The position numbers were made by a program, and so were the translations under genes. From NCBI RefSeq assembly GCF_003248505.1, contig NZ_QFOA01000010.1, positions 1 through 64,000 of the forward strand: 64,000 bases of DNA, given 5' to 3'. Positions within the stretch are counted from its first letter, which is position 1; every line of letters begins with the position of its first letter. The stretch comes from Sphingobium sp. Its GTDB lineage: Bacteria > Pseudomonadota > Alphaproteobacteria > Sphingomonadales > Sphingomonadaceae. The notes beneath the pieces are model-generated. The model did no database searches and was not told the DNA's origin. It saw nothing but the letters and a program-made list of their open reading frames with translations. Positions 1 to 8,986 of the stretch are shown here, piece by piece.

Positions 1-492
1 GAGCGCAACGCCGCCATCGCAGACAATAATGACGATGTTCGGCTAACAGAACCACGCCGGGATCGATCACGGCCTCGACCTCATCGCTGACTTGCTCCCC
101 GACCACGTTCCCATGATGGACCCGCCGCCGCCCGAAACGCGACCTATGGTCAACGGCTACAGCCATCCTGGCAGTGATCGCGCGTCATACGTCCAAGTCT
201 GAATCGCGCCGATCGCCGCGACCGACTGTACTTGCTTTGATAAACTGCTTCCTTTCGGGAAGCCGACCGGCCCCGAAGGTTCTCACACCCGCAGACCTCG
301 ATCTGCCTGATGGTGATGGAGCCGCGGCGGATCGGACGCGAAGCACGTTGAGACACACGCGTTAGTTCGCACGTGTCCTTTTCACGCTCATGTTGTGCGA
401 GGCTGCTCAATTGAGTGTGGGACCGAAGGGGGAACTGCTATCTCAGCTATTCCATAGTTCCCACGGTTTTCAGATACTTGTATTAAATCATA
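1..492. other. gene-poor left edge, no supported gene
   Basis: I see no coding region here that I can support. Short open frames exist on both strands (174-365 plus, 150-410 minus), but they are rich in Arg and Ser, match no family I recognise and overlap each other. An open frame enters from the left edge and stops at 88-90; its last 29 residues are charged and unrecognisable, so it could be the end of a gene lying outside the window. The tRNA-Ser gene next to it has its 3' end facing this stretch. Confidence 0.4.
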
Positions 493-583
493 TGGCGGAG
501 CGGGAGGGATTCGAACCCTCGATACGCTTTTGGCGTATACTCACTTTCCAGGCGAGCGCCTTCGACCACTCGGCCACCGCTCC
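493..583 (-). tRNA. tRNA-Ser (anticodon GGA)
   Basis: Read on the minus strand this is a 91-nt class II tRNA. The acceptor arm GGAGCGG (583-577) pairs with CCGCTCC near the 3' end, and CCA is encoded at 495-493. The T-loop is GGTTCGAATCC. The anticodon loop is CTGGAAA, giving anticodon GGA (Ser, UCC/UCU codons). A long variable arm with a GATACGCTTTTGGCGTAT-type stem, seen in reverse complement, fits serine tRNAs. It stands alone, between the gene-poor left edge and the transporter gene. Confidence 0.97.
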
Positions 584-665
584 GCATGCACTGGAAGGCG
601 GCTCCCTATCGTGGGAGGACGCGCTAGGCAAGGGGCAAAGCTCGACCGCCGCAAAGCGGCGCACG

Positions 666-1925
666 TCACGTCGCGGGACGAGTTTCGGGCAAGGCCAGCA
701 ACACGGGAAGGCAGGCGAGCGCGACGATGGCGATCATGATCCCGGGGGCGGCGGACGAACCGGTGTAGCTGACGGCCCATTGCGCCAACAGGGGCGTGAG
801 GCCACCGAACACCGCCGTCGCGCTGGTCGCGCCCAGGGCAAGGCCACTCAACCGTTCGCGTGCGGGGAATTGCTCGGCGGTGGCGACCGCGCCCACCGCG
901 CTGACCCCGCCCGCCAACGACGCCAGCAGGATTGCGCTGCCCAGAACCGCCAGCGGGGACGCCCCTGCCAGCAGGACGAAGGCCGGATAGGGCAGCGCAG
1001 CGGCGAGGATCGCCAGAAGGACCAAAGTCGGCTTCCGCCCGAAACGGTCAGCGGCCATGCCCACGAACGGAGTCGCAACGATCACTGCCAGCGCGGCCAG
1101 GGTCGCCAGTTGCAAAGCCGACGCTTCCGATAGTTCGCCCTGCGCCACCAGATGGACGGGCAGATAGGTGATGCCGATATAATAAGTGATCGACCCAAGC
1201 GCCGAGATCGTAAATCCGCGCAGAATGCCGCTACGGTGCCGGGAAAGCGCTTCGCCGAGCGGGCGCCGAGCCAGCGTCCCCGCGTCTCGCGCCGCTTCGA
1301 ACTCCGGCGATTCGGCCATGGCCGACCGCACGACCAGGATTGTGCCTGCCAGCAACGCGCCTAACAGGAAGGGCAATCGCCAGCCCCAGCCGTCAAGCGC
1401 CGCTTGGGGCAGCAACGTGACTGTGAGCGCACTGATACCGGCGGCGAGCAGCCCGCCCACTTCGCTGGTCGCGGCGGCCAGCGAGGTGACAAGGCCGCGC
1501 CGATGATCGGGCGCGCCTTCGAGGAGATAGGCGACAACGCCCGTATATTCCCCACCGACAGCGAATCCCATCACGCACCGTAGGAGGATGAGCAACACGC
1601 CAGCGACCGGGCCGACCTGCGCAGCGGTCGGCAGCAGGGCGGTCGCCAGCATTGCGACCGTCATCAGCGCCATGGACGCCAGCAGCGTTGCCCGCCGCCC
1701 ATGCCGATCGCCGAAATGGCCGAACGCCATCGCACCGAGCGGTCGCATGAGGTAGGCGACGGCAAAGCCGCCCAGCGCGGCCAGCAGCGGATCCTGCCCG
1801 ACAAAGAAAAGGCGCGCGATCACGGTCGCGAGATACAGGAACAGGGTGAAGTGGTACCACTCGACGATCGTCGAGAGCGCGGCGAGCGCCATGGAAGTAC
1901 GGTTGAAGGAAGGCGGCGCAGCCAT
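666..1925 (-). CDS. MFS transporter, metabolite:H+ symporter (MHS) type
   Basis: A 419-residue inner-membrane protein with about 12 hydrophobic segments. It carries the MFS signature GHFGDRHGRR at residues 69-78, between TM2 and TM3, and an EWYHF motif at 22-26 that corresponds to the EWYDF/W motif of MHS-type symporters such as KgtP and ProP. A GFAVGGEYTG motif in TM4-TM5 is also typical of that group. It probably takes up a small organic acid or similar solute with protons, but the substrate cannot be read from the sequence. It is transcribed alone and divergently from the TonB-dependent receptor gene at 2048. The start ATG at 1925 follows AGGTGGGGG on the minus strand. Confidence 0.85.
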   Translation of the reverse strand: MAAPPSFNRTSMALAALSTIVEWYHFTLFLYLATVIARLFFVGQDPLLAALGGFAVAYLMRPLGAMAFGHFGDRHGRRATLLASMALMTVAMLATALLPTAAQVGPVAGVLLILLRCVMGFAVGGEYTGVVAYLLEGAPDHRRGLVTSLAAATSEVGGLLAAGISALTVTLLPQAALDGWGWRLPFLLGALLAGTILVVRSAMAESPEFEAARDAGTLARRPLGEALSRHRSGILRGFTISALGSITYYIGITYLPVHLVAQGELSEASALQLATLAALAVIVATPFVGMAADRFGRKPTLVLLAILAAALPYPAFVLLAGASPLAVLGSAILLASLAGGVSAVGAVATAEQFPARERLSGLALGATSATAVFGGLTPLLAQWAVSYTGSSAAPGIMIAIVALACLPVLLALPETRPAT

Positions 1926-2047
1926 CCCCCACCTCTAGCCGCCAGAACCCGTTGGAACAACGATGCTTTCCTGTACCAGCGATTATTCGATCGCTACCCC
2001 CTCGCGCCCAGTGACAAGCGGTCTCGGAGGCGGCAGAACGCGCTGCG

Positions 2048-4072
2048 ATGAAACGCACCACCCTGACCGCCATGATGTTACTGGTACCCTGTTCCGCGTG
2101 GGCGCAGGGCCAACCGACGCTGCCCGCACCCACCATCGTCGTGACGGGCGCTGGCCTTGCCCAGCCGCCCGGCGCGCCTGCTTATGGATCGGTGGTGATC
2201 GACCGGGACCGGCTGGTCGACAACGCGTCGGGGCGGATCGAAAATCTGCTGGCCGATGTCGCGGGCTTCCAGCAATTCCGGCGGTCGGACAGCCGGTCTT
2301 CCAATCCGTCCAATCAGGGCGCGACGTTGCGGGCCCTGGGCGGTAACGCGTCCAGCCGCACATTGGTGCTGTTGGATGGCGTACCGGTCGCCGATCCCTT
2401 TTTCGGCTACATTCCCTTTAGCGCCATCGTGCCCGACCGCCTGTCGTCGGTGCGGGTGACGCGGGGCGGTGGCATCGGCCCCTTCGGTGCGGGTGCGGTC
2501 GCAGGCACGATCGAATTGGCGGGCGGCACGCGTCAGGATCTGCCCATATTTTCGGCGAGCGCTTTTGCAGGTAGCCGGAATGCCAGCGAACTGGCCGCCG
2601 CCATCGCGCCGGATCTGGGCAACGGTTATGTCAGCCTGTCGGGTCGCTGGGACCGGGGCGACGGGTTTCAGACGACGCCGCGCGACCAGAGGGTGAGCGC
2701 CACCGTCCCCGCCGCCTATGACAGTTGGTCGGCGAACATCCGCGCGGTCGCGCCCTTGTCGGACCAGGCCGAGGTTCAGGTCCGCGCCACTCTGTTCGAG
2801 GACCGCCGCACGTTGCGCTTCGCCGGAGCCGACAGCATGAGCCAGGGGCAGGACGCGAGCATCCGCCTCGTCAGCCGCGGGCCGTGGCAGGTCGATGCCC
2901 TCGCCTATCTTCAGGCGCGCGATTTCTCGAACATCGTCATTTCGTCCACCAGTTTCCGCAAGTCGCTCGACCAGCGTGCCACGCCCTCGACCGGGATCGG
3001 CGGCAAGCTGGAACTGCGCCCACCGGTCGGCACCGATCATGTGCTGCGGATGGGTGTAGACACGCGGTTTGCGCGCGGCGAGATGATGGAGGACGCCTAT
3101 AACGCCAACCTTGCCGCCAATCCGCTGACCGCGCGCCGTCATGCCGGTGGGCGGCAGGTTACCACGGGGCTGTTCGTCGAGGACGACTGGACGCCGAATG
3201 CGCTCGACCGAAGGCTGGTGCTGACGGCAGGCGCGCGGGCGGATCGCTGGACGATCAGCGACGGGTCGTTCCGCGCTACGGGACCGACCGGGGCGGTGAC
3301 GGGCTCGACGCGCTTTCCCGACCGATCGGACTGGGCCTTTTCCGGACGAGCGGGCGCGCTCTACCGGGTGGCGGAAGCGTTGTCGCTGCGGGCGGCGGCC
3401 TATAGCGGCTTTCGCCTGCCGACACTCAACGAACTCTACCGGCCCTTCGTGGTGTTCCCCATCACCACGCAGGCCAACGCCGCATTGAAGCCCGAGATGC
3501 TCAAGGGAGTCGAGGCAGGGCTGGACCTGCACCCGGCAAGGGGCGTCGACCTTGCAGCCACGATCTTCGTCAACCGGCTGGACGATGCCATCGCCAATGT
3601 GACCGTCGCACCCAACATTCGCCAGCGTCGCAATGTCGATGCGATCCTGGCGCGCGGGGTCGAACTGACCGCGAGCGCGGCGCTAACACAGCGTCTGTCG
3701 CTGACCGCGTCCTATGCCTATAGCCGCAGCAAGGTCGATGCGCCGGGCACCGCGCTCGACGGTCTGGCACCGGCGCAATCGCCGCGCCACGCCGCGAGTG
3801 CGACAGCGACGTGGACAGCTGAACACGCATTTTCGCTATCGGGCACGGTTCGCTATATCGGGCGGCAATATGAGGACGACCTGCAAAGCGACAGCCTGCC
3901 CGATGCCCTGACCGTCGATGGGTTTGCGCGCCTACCCATCAGCCGAACCATCAGCCTTGTCGCGCGGGCGGAGAATATCTTCGATGCGCGGGTGGTCACG
4001 CGCAATGCGGGCGGATCGATCGACCTCGGCACGCCGCGCACCCTCTGGATCGGGGTGCGGGTCGGCGGTTAA
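2048..4072 (+). CDS. TonB-dependent outer-membrane receptor
   Basis: A 674-residue outer-membrane transporter driven by TonB. A signal peptide (residues 1-19, ending SAWA) is followed by a TonB-box-like stretch IVVTG at 30-34, a plug domain (about 45-155, with the motif RTLVLLDGVPVADP) and a long alternating beta-barrel. The C-terminus ends in GVRVGG rather than in the aromatic residue common to outer-membrane beta-barrels. No neighbour gives away the ligand; a BtuB-like vitamin or siderophore receptor is possible but not shown. The only obvious family call is TonB-dependent receptor. A divergent transporter gene lies 122 bp upstream. Confidence 0.9.
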   Translation: MKRTTLTAMMLLVPCSAWAQGQPTLPAPTIVVTGAGLAQPPGAPAYGSVVIDRDRLVDNASGRIENLLADVAGFQQFRRSDSRSSNPSNQGATLRALGGNASSRTLVLLDGVPVADPFFGYIPFSAIVPDRLSSVRVTRGGGIGPFGAGAVAGTIELAGGTRQDLPIFSASAFAGSRNASELAAAIAPDLGNGYVSLSGRWDRGDGFQTTPRDQRVSATVPAAYDSWSANIRAVAPLSDQAEVQVRATLFEDRRTLRFAGADSMSQGQDASIRLVSRGPWQVDALAYLQARDFSNIVISSTSFRKSLDQRATPSTGIGGKLELRPPVGTDHVLRMGVDTRFARGEMMEDAYNANLAANPLTARRHAGGRQVTTGLFVEDDWTPNALDRRLVLTAGARADRWTISDGSFRATGPTGAVTGSTRFPDRSDWAFSGRAGALYRVAEALSLRAAAYSGFRLPTLNELYRPFVVFPITTQANAALKPEMLKGVEAGLDLHPARGVDLAATIFVNRLDDAIANVTVAPNIRQRRNVDAILARGVELTASAALTQRLSLTASYAYSRSKVDAPGTALDGLAPAQSPRHAASATATWTAEHAFSLSGTVRYIGRQYEDDLQSDSLPDALTVDGFARLPISRTISLVARAENIFDARVVTRNAGGSIDLGTPRTLWIGVRVGG

Positions 4073-4305
4073 GGGGCTGCCGAGCCCGGGAGGCCTACAC
4101 CGGATTGCAACGCTCGCAGCCGCATCCGGCCAGCATCGGGATCGCGAAACGGTGAGAAATCCGGCAAACTGCATCACCATGGGCAGGACGTGGCTTCCTG
4201 CCCCAACCATCGGGGGCACCTTACTCGGCCTTGACCGCCTCGCTTCTACGGCGGCTTGCGCCTGCCTGTCAGCCCGTTATGGCAAGGTCGCTAGCGGGGG
4301 ACGAT

Positions 4306-4944
4306 ATGGCGCAATGCGAAATTCTGGCGGGCAGACGTGTGTTGTTCGTCATGGCGGTCGAAATGGAATATGGGCCGCACCTCAAGGCGCGGTTTGACGC
4401 GCTGCTGACCGGAGTCGGGCCGGTCGAGGCGGCGATCGCCACCGGCGTGGCGCTGCAAAAATTGGCGGCGGAACAGGCGTTGCCCGACCTTGTCGTGTCG
4501 CTCGGGTCAGCGGGATCGCGCCGCTGCCCGCTGGGCGCGGTTTTTCAGGTCGCAAGCGTGTCGTGGCGCGACATGGACGCCTCCCGCCTCGGCTTTGCGA
4601 AGGGGGTGACGCCACTGATGGAGCATCCCGTCGACATTCCACTGGTTACGCCGCTGGACGTGCCGCTGGCGCGCCTGTCGACCGGCGCGAATGTCGTGGG
4701 TGGAGAGGAATATGCTGCCATCGACGCCGACATGGTGGACATGGAAAGCTTTGCCGTCGCGCGTGCTTGTGCCCGGTTCGGGGTGCCGATGATGGGGCTG
4801 CGCGGCATTTCCGACGGACCGGGTGAGCTGGACCATATCGACAGCTGGACGCAGTTGCTTGGACTGATCGATGAGCGTCTGGCGGTGGCGGTGGACGGGA
4901 TCGAGCCAGCGTTGCGCGCGGGGAAGCTGAGGTCGCAGAACTGA
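4306..4944 (+). CDS. mtnN: 5'-methylthioadenosine/S-adenosylhomocysteine nucleosidase
   Basis: A 212-residue cytosolic nucleosidase that would split methylthioadenosine and S-adenosylhomocysteine into adenine and the thioribose product. The N-terminal strand VLFVMAVEMEYG supplies the acidic residue of the usual GAMxEE motif. VDME at 144-147 matches the substrate-binding VEME of the family, and GISDG around 167-171 holds the catalytic Asp. I chose ATG 4306 because GGGGGA sits 5 bases upstream and family proteins begin just before the first beta strand; an in-frame ATG at 4231 would add 25 unlikely residues. It converges on apt with a gap of 7 bases, which puts adenine release beside adenine salvage. 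Confidence 0.85.
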   Translation: MAQCEILAGRRVLFVMAVEMEYGPHLKARFDALLTGVGPVEAAIATGVALQKLAAEQALPDLVVSLGSAGSRRCPLGAVFQVASVSWRDMDASRLGFAKGVTPLMEHPVDIPLVTPLDVPLARLSTGANVVGGEEYAAIDADMVDMESFAVARACARFGVPMMGLRGISDGPGELDHIDSWTQLLGLIDERLAVAVDGIEPALRAGKLRSQN

Positions 4945-4951
4945 CGGCAGG

Positions 4952-5488
4952 TCAGTGCCCGTCGAAGGTGAGGATCGCCTGCGCCGGAACGCCCTGCCCT
5001 TCCAGCAGCGCCCGCCCGCCAAGGTCGGGCAGATCGATGGCGAAGAGTGCCATCGACACGTTTGCGCCCTGTTCGCGCAGCAACTGGGCTGCGGCAATTG
5101 CCGTGCCGCCGGTCGCGATGAGGTCGTCGACCAGGATGATGCGGCTGCCCGCCGGGGCCTGTCCTTCATGCAGTTCCAGTCTGTCGGTGCCATATTCGAG
5201 CACATAGTCGATGCCCACGGTCGGGCCGGGCAGCTTGCCCGCCTTGCGCACCGGGACGAAGCCCTTGCCCAGCGCCGCAGCGAGCGCCGCGCCCAGAATG
5301 AAGCCGCGCGCCTCGATCCCGACGATGAGGTCGGGGTCCAGCGGGCGGGCGATAGCGACCAGCCGGTCGACAAGTTCGCGCAGCCCTTCGCCATCTGCCA
5401 ACAGGGTCGTGATGTCCCGGAACTGGATGCCTGGCTTGGGAAAGTCGGGGATGGTCCGCACCAGGGCGGTCAGCGTGTCGCGGCTCAT
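4952..5488 (-). CDS. apt: adenine phosphoribosyltransferase
   Basis: A 178-residue cytosolic enzyme that makes AMP from adenine and PRPP. The PRPP-binding loop VDDLIATGGTA is at residues 120-130, and the GIEARGF motif typical of Apt is at 57-63. The start at 5488 has GGAGGCGG two bases upstream; an in-frame upstream ATG (5533) would begin inside the petC terminator hairpin. Length fits the family (about 170-180). Its 3' end faces mtnN, whose product adenine is its substrate. It lies downstream of petABC on the same strand, but the hairpin at 5505-5540 probably separates them. Confidence 0.95.
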   Translation of the reverse strand: MSRDTLTALVRTIPDFPKPGIQFRDITTLLADGEGLRELVDRLVAIARPLDPDLIVGIEARGFILGAALAAALGKGFVPVRKAGKLPGPTVGIDYVLEYGTDRLELHEGQAPAGSRIILVDDLIATGGTAIAAAQLLREQGANVSMALFAIDLPDLGGRALLEGQGVPAQAILTFDGH

Positions 5489-5504
5489 GGCCGCCTCCAT
5501 AGAG

Positions 5505-5541
5505 AAAGGGCGTGGCTCCCTCAAGGAAGCCACGCCCTTTT
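5505..5541 (-). terminator. probable terminator after petC
   Basis: A 13-bp perfect stem (AAAGGGCGTGGCT at 5505-5517 pairs with 5528-5540) has a 10-base loop. On the minus strand the stem ends CCCTTT and continues CTCT, a weak pyrimidine tail. It lies 20 bases after the petC stop codon, just before the apt ribosome binding site. Confidence 0.7.
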
Positions 5542-5559
5542 GTCTACGAACCGGTCGGT

Positions 5560-6408
5560 TCAGGCGGCCTTTTTCTTGTCCGCCCAGATATTCTGGTACG
5601 CCATATAGGCAAGAGCCGTAGCGATTAGCAGGAAGATGACCGTCGCCACGCCCGCACGATGGCGGTTTTCCAGCTTGGGCTCCGCCGTCCAGGTGAGGAA
5701 CGCGGCGACGTCCTGCGCCATCTGGTCGACCGTCGGCTTGGTGCCGTCGCCATAGGTTACCTGACCCTCCGCCGTCAGCGGCGGCGCCATGGCAAGGTTG
5801 AGGTTCGCGAAATAGGGATTGTAGTGCAGCCCCTGCGGCGTTTTCGCGTCAGGAAATTCCTTCAGCAATGCAGCCGGCTGCGACTGGAACCCGGTCAGCA
5901 GCGAATAGACATAGGCGCTGCCATGGTGGCGGGCCTTGGTCATCAGCGACAGGTCCGGCGGGATCGCATTGTTGTTCGCCGCCGCCGCCGCGACATTGTT
6001 GGCGAAGGGCTTGGGGAAGTGATCGGCCGGGACCGGATCGCGCGTGGAAGCCTCGCCGGTCTTGGGATCGACGTCGGGGGTCTTGATCGCCCACTGCTTG
6101 GCGATCGCCTTCACTTCCGCCTCGTTGTAGCCCAGCTGCTGAAGATCGCGGAACGCCACGAACTTCAGGCTGTGGCAGGCCGAGCAGACTTCCTTGAACA
6201 CCTGGAAGCCGCGTTGCAGCTGGCGCCGGTCATATTTGCCGAACGGTCCGTCGAACGAGAAAGACACGTGCTTGGGCGGAAGGTGGAATTCATGCTCCAC
6301 CGTGGGTTGGGGCGGATCGGTGACGAAAGCCGTCGCGCCGACGAGGAAGGAGATCAGCAGCCAGCCCGAAAAGAACAGGCCGACGAGAATTGCGCCGATG
6401 CGAACCAT
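5560..6408 (-). CDS. petC: cytochrome c1, bc1 complex
   Basis: A 282-residue haem protein of the cytochrome bc1 complex that passes electrons from the Rieske protein to a soluble or membrane cytochrome c. An N-terminal hydrophobic segment (about 6-29) exports it. The haem c attachment motif CSACH is at 75-79, and a Met in the NLAMAPPL stretch is the likely sixth haem ligand. A C-terminal membrane anchor (about 250-272) is followed by a Lys-rich tail. It is the last gene of petA-petB-petC, 15 bases after petB. Confidence 0.97.
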   Translation of the reverse strand: MVRIGAILVGLFFSGWLLISFLVGATAFVTDPPQPTVEHEFHLPPKHVSFSFDGPFGKYDRRQLQRGFQVFKEVCSACHSLKFVAFRDLQQLGYNEAEVKAIAKQWAIKTPDVDPKTGEASTRDPVPADHFPKPFANNVAAAAANNNAIPPDLSLMTKARHHGSAYVYSLLTGFQSQPAALLKEFPDAKTPQGLHYNPYFANLNLAMAPPLTAEGQVTYGDGTKPTVDQMAQDVAAFLTWTAEPKLENRHRAGVATVIFLLIATALAYMAYQNIWADKKKAA

Positions 6409-6423
6409 GGAACCTGTTCCCCC

Positions 6424-7743
6424 TTAACCGGCGTTCGAAGGCTGCGGATCGGTGCCCATGCCGGGCAGCGCATCCTCTTCGCCTTTGATGTGGTGGCGAT
6501 TGAGCACCGATTCCGTGATCGATCCGGGCAGCGGCAGCGGCTTTTCGTAGCGCGCGATGAGCGGCAGGACGATGAGGAAGTGCGCGAAATAATAGGCCGC
6601 GGCGACCTGGCTGATCATGACATAGGGTTCCGCCGCGGGCGCGCCGCCGCAATAGCCCAGCACCAGCACGTCGAGGATCAGGATCCAGAAGAACTTCTTG
6701 AAGGTCGGACGATAATTGCCGGACCGCACTGGCGAGGTATCGAGCCAGGGCAGGAAGAAGAGCAGCAGGATCGACGCGAACATCGCCAGCACGCCCAGCA
6801 GTTTCGCCGGAACGAAGAGGAAGTCGACCGTGAAGGCGCGCAGGATCGCGTAGAAGGGCCAGAAATACCATTCCGGCACGATGTGCGCGGGCGTCGAAAG
6901 CGGATTGGCCTCGATATAATTGTCCGGGTGGCCCAAATAATTGGGCGCAAAGAACAGCATGATCGCGAACAGGATCAGGAACACACCGACCCCGAAGCCG
7001 TCCTTGGCCGTATAATAGGGGTGAAAGGGCACCGTGTCCTGCGGCCCCTTCACGTCCACGCCCGACGGGTTGTTGGACCCTGGAATATGCAGCGCCCAGA
7101 TGTGCAGGATGATGACGCCCGCAATCACGAAGGGCAGCAGGAAGTGCAGCGAGAAAAAGCGATTGAGCGACGCGTTTCCGGGAGCGAAGCCGCCCAGCAG
7201 CCAGGTCTGGATCGGTTCGCCCACGACCGGGATCGCGCCGAACAGGCCGGTGATGACCTTCGCGCCCCAATAGCTCATCTGCCCCCAGGGAAGCACATAT
7301 CCCATGAACGCCGTCGCCATCATCAACAGGAAGATGACGAGACCGAGCAGCCACACCATTTCGCGCGGGGCCTTGTACGATCCGTAAAAGAGGCCGCGGA
7401 AAATGTGGAGATAGACGACGATGAAGAAGAAGCTCGCGCCGTTGGCGTGGGCATAGCGCATCAGCCAGCCCGCGTTCACGTCGCGCATCGTCTGCTCGAC
7501 GGTGCCGAACGCGACAAGGTCGTTCGCGCCGTAGTGCATCGCCATAATGACGCCGGTGACGATCTGGATCATCAGCGCCAGCCCGGCGAGCACGCCGAAA
7601 TTCCAGAAATAGTTGAGGTTGCGCGGCACAGGATAGCCCGCGCCGATGGCGTTGTAGACGAGGCGCGGAAGCGGCAGCTTCTCGTCCACCCACTGCATCA
7701 TGGGATGCTTGGGGGTATAATGTTCAGCCCAGGGAAAGCTCAT
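6424..7743 (-). CDS. petB: cytochrome b, bc1 complex
   Basis: A 439-residue membrane subunit with eight hydrophobic segments that holds the two b haems and both quinone sites. Haem-ligand histidines are visible in [22 protein letters not shown] and LHIWALH. The Qo-site motif PEWY is present in [11 protein letters not shown]. Full length for the alphaproteobacterial family. It begins 12 bases after petA and ends 15 bases before petC, so the three are clearly one operon. Confidence 0.97.
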   Translation of the reverse strand: MSFPWAEHYTPKHPMMQWVDEKLPLPRLVYNAIGAGYPVPRNLNYFWNFGVLAGLALMIQIVTGVIMAMHYGANDLVAFGTVEQTMRDVNAGWLMRYAHANGASFFFIVVYLHIFRGLFYGSYKAPREMVWLLGLVIFLLMMATAFMGYVLPWGQMSYWGAKVITGLFGAIPVVGEPIQTWLLGGFAPGNASLNRFFSLHFLLPFVIAGVIILHIWALHIPGSNNPSGVDVKGPQDTVPFHPYYTAKDGFGVGVFLILFAIMLFFAPNYLGHPDNYIEANPLSTPAHIVPEWYFWPFYAILRAFTVDFLFVPAKLLGVLAMFASILLLFFLPWLDTSPVRSGNYRPTFKKFFWILILDVLVLGYCGGAPAAEPYVMISQVAAAYYFAHFLIVLPLIARYEKPLPLPGSITESVLNRHHIKGEEDALPGMGTDPQPSNAG

Positions 7744-7755
7744 GAAATTACCCCC

Positions 7756-8322
7756 TTAACCCACGAGAATGGCGGTATCGGAAGTGAAGCTGAACTTCGG
7801 AACTTCCAGGTTCTTGGGCGCCGGCCCCTTACGGATGCGGGCCGCGGTATCGTAAGACGAACCGTGGCAAGGGCAGAAATAGCCGCCATATTCGCCGCGA
7901 TTCTCGCCTTCGCCCGCGCCCAGCGGCACGCAGCCCAGATGGGTGCACACGCCCATCGTGATCAGCCATTCCTTCTTGCCGTCCACCGTGCGCTCTTCCA
8001 GCGTCTGGGGATCGCGCAGCGTCGACACGTCGACCTTGTCGGCCTCGGCGATTTCGGTCGGAGTGAGATGCCGCACGAACAGCGGCTGCGAACGGAATGT
8101 GGTCTTGATCGCCTGCCCCGGCTGGATCGCCGACAGGTCGACTTCGGTCGATGCCAGCGCCAGCACGTCCGCACTGGGGTTCATCTGGTCGATGAGCGGC
8201 AGCACGACCGCTACCGCACCCACGCCTGCGAAGCTTACGGCGGCGATATTGATGAAATCGCGGCGACGCACGCCTTCCTCGCCGGATAATGTCTTTCCGT
8301 CAGAATGCTCTACGCTCGCCAT
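7756..8322 (-). CDS. petA: Rieske iron-sulfur subunit, bc1 complex
   Basis: A 188-residue [2Fe-2S] protein. A twin-arginine motif RRRDFINIA (19-27) precedes a hydrophobic segment (27-45), which suggests Tat-dependent insertion of the folded cluster domain. The cluster ligands are in CTHLGC (126-131) and CPCHGS (150-155), both intact, including the two disulfide cysteines. First gene of petABC. It is divergent from trmL across a 193-bp gap that must hold the petABC promoter; I could not pick a convincing one. Confidence 0.97.
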   Translation of the reverse strand: MASVEHSDGKTLSGEEGVRRRDFINIAAVSFAGVGAVAVVLPLIDQMNPSADVLALASTEVDLSAIQPGQAIKTTFRSQPLFVRHLTPTEIAEADKVDVSTLRDPQTLEERTVDGKKEWLITMGVCTHLGCVPLGAGEGENRGEYGGYFCPCHGSSYDTAARIRKGPAPKNLEVPKFSFTSDTAILVG

Positions 8323-8515
8323 GCACCTCTACCCTTGCAAGACTTCCCTGTACACCGCATTGCCGTTGCCGGCACTGTTTATCAAGGGATTTGGGATGAC
8401 AGCGATGGCTGGACCCGCCTCCCCCCCGGCGTGGTTCGTGGGCCTGATAACCAGACTGCACGCGCTTTGCCAACAGCAAACTCGCGCACCCTATGACAAT
8501 TTGCCGCAGTGCATT

Positions 8516-8986
8516 ATGGCAAAAGCCATGCGTATTGCTCTCTATCAACCCGAGATCGCAGGCAATGTAGGGGCGGTCCTGCGCCTCGCCGCCTGCCTTT
8601 CCGTCCCGGTCGACATCGTCATGCCGACCGGATTCGCCTTTTCGGACGCGCGCCTCAAACGCGCGGCCATGGACTATGGGGAGGCCGCCGACGTGACCCG
8701 CCATGCCAATTTCACCGCGTTCGACGCGCAGCGCCGCGCGCAGGGCCGTCGCCTGCTGCTCATGAGCGCGCACGCATCCCAGCGGCTGCCCGATGTCCGG
8801 TTCGAGCCGGACGACGTGCTGATGATGGGGTCGGAAAGCGCGGGCGTCCCGCCCGAGGTGCGCGACATCGCCGACATCCGCGTGCGCATTCCCATGGCGC
8901 CGGGTTTCCGTTCATTGAACCTTGCCGTATCGACCGGCATCGCGCTCGCCGAGGCGCTGCGTCAGACCGAGGGCTTTCCCGCATGA
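8516..8986 (+). CDS. trmL: tRNA (cytidine(34)-2'-O)-methyltransferase
   Basis: A 156-residue SPOUT-class methyltransferase that modifies the wobble base of certain leucine tRNAs using S-adenosylmethionine. The conserved pieces are LYQPEIAGNVGAVLRLA near the N-terminus, MGSESAGVP around the middle, and the trefoil-knot stretch RSLNLAVSTGIALAEALR near the C-terminus. ATG 8516 is used here; ATG 8528 (MRIALYQ) is an equally reasonable start. Its TGA overlaps the hemF ATG by four bases (ATGA at 8983-8986), so the two are translationally coupled. Confidence 0.92.
   Translation: MAKAMRIALYQPEIAGNVGAVLRLAACLSVPVDIVMPTGFAFSDARLKRAAMDYGEAADVTRHANFTAFDAQRRAQGRRLLLMSAHASQRLPDVRFEPDDVLMMGSESAGVPPEVRDIADIRVRIPMAPGFRSLNLAVSTGIALAEALRQTEGFPA

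Noticed and set aside
4076..4140. Minus-strand segment with AGCGTTGCAA and GGCTCGG, recalling the S-adenosylhomocysteine riboswitch, near mtnN
   Set aside because: It points into the receptor gene and not toward mtnN, and the third conserved part (GCGCTCA-type pseudoknot strand) is missing. The match is likely chance.
4271..4280. CCCGTTAT upstream of mtnN as a sigma-28 -10 element
   Set aside because: No TAAA-type -35 element lies at the right distance, and mtnN is not a motility gene.
5659..8289. Long open frame on the plus strand (876 codons) opposite petABC
   Set aside because: It is antisense to three well-conserved genes, has Arg/His-rich composition typical of GC-rich shadow frames, and matches no family.
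8515..8530. TGGCAA-N5-ATGC, a sigma-54-like spacing at the trmL start
   Set aside because: It overlaps the trmL start codons, differs from the consensus in both elements, and trmL is a housekeeping gene.
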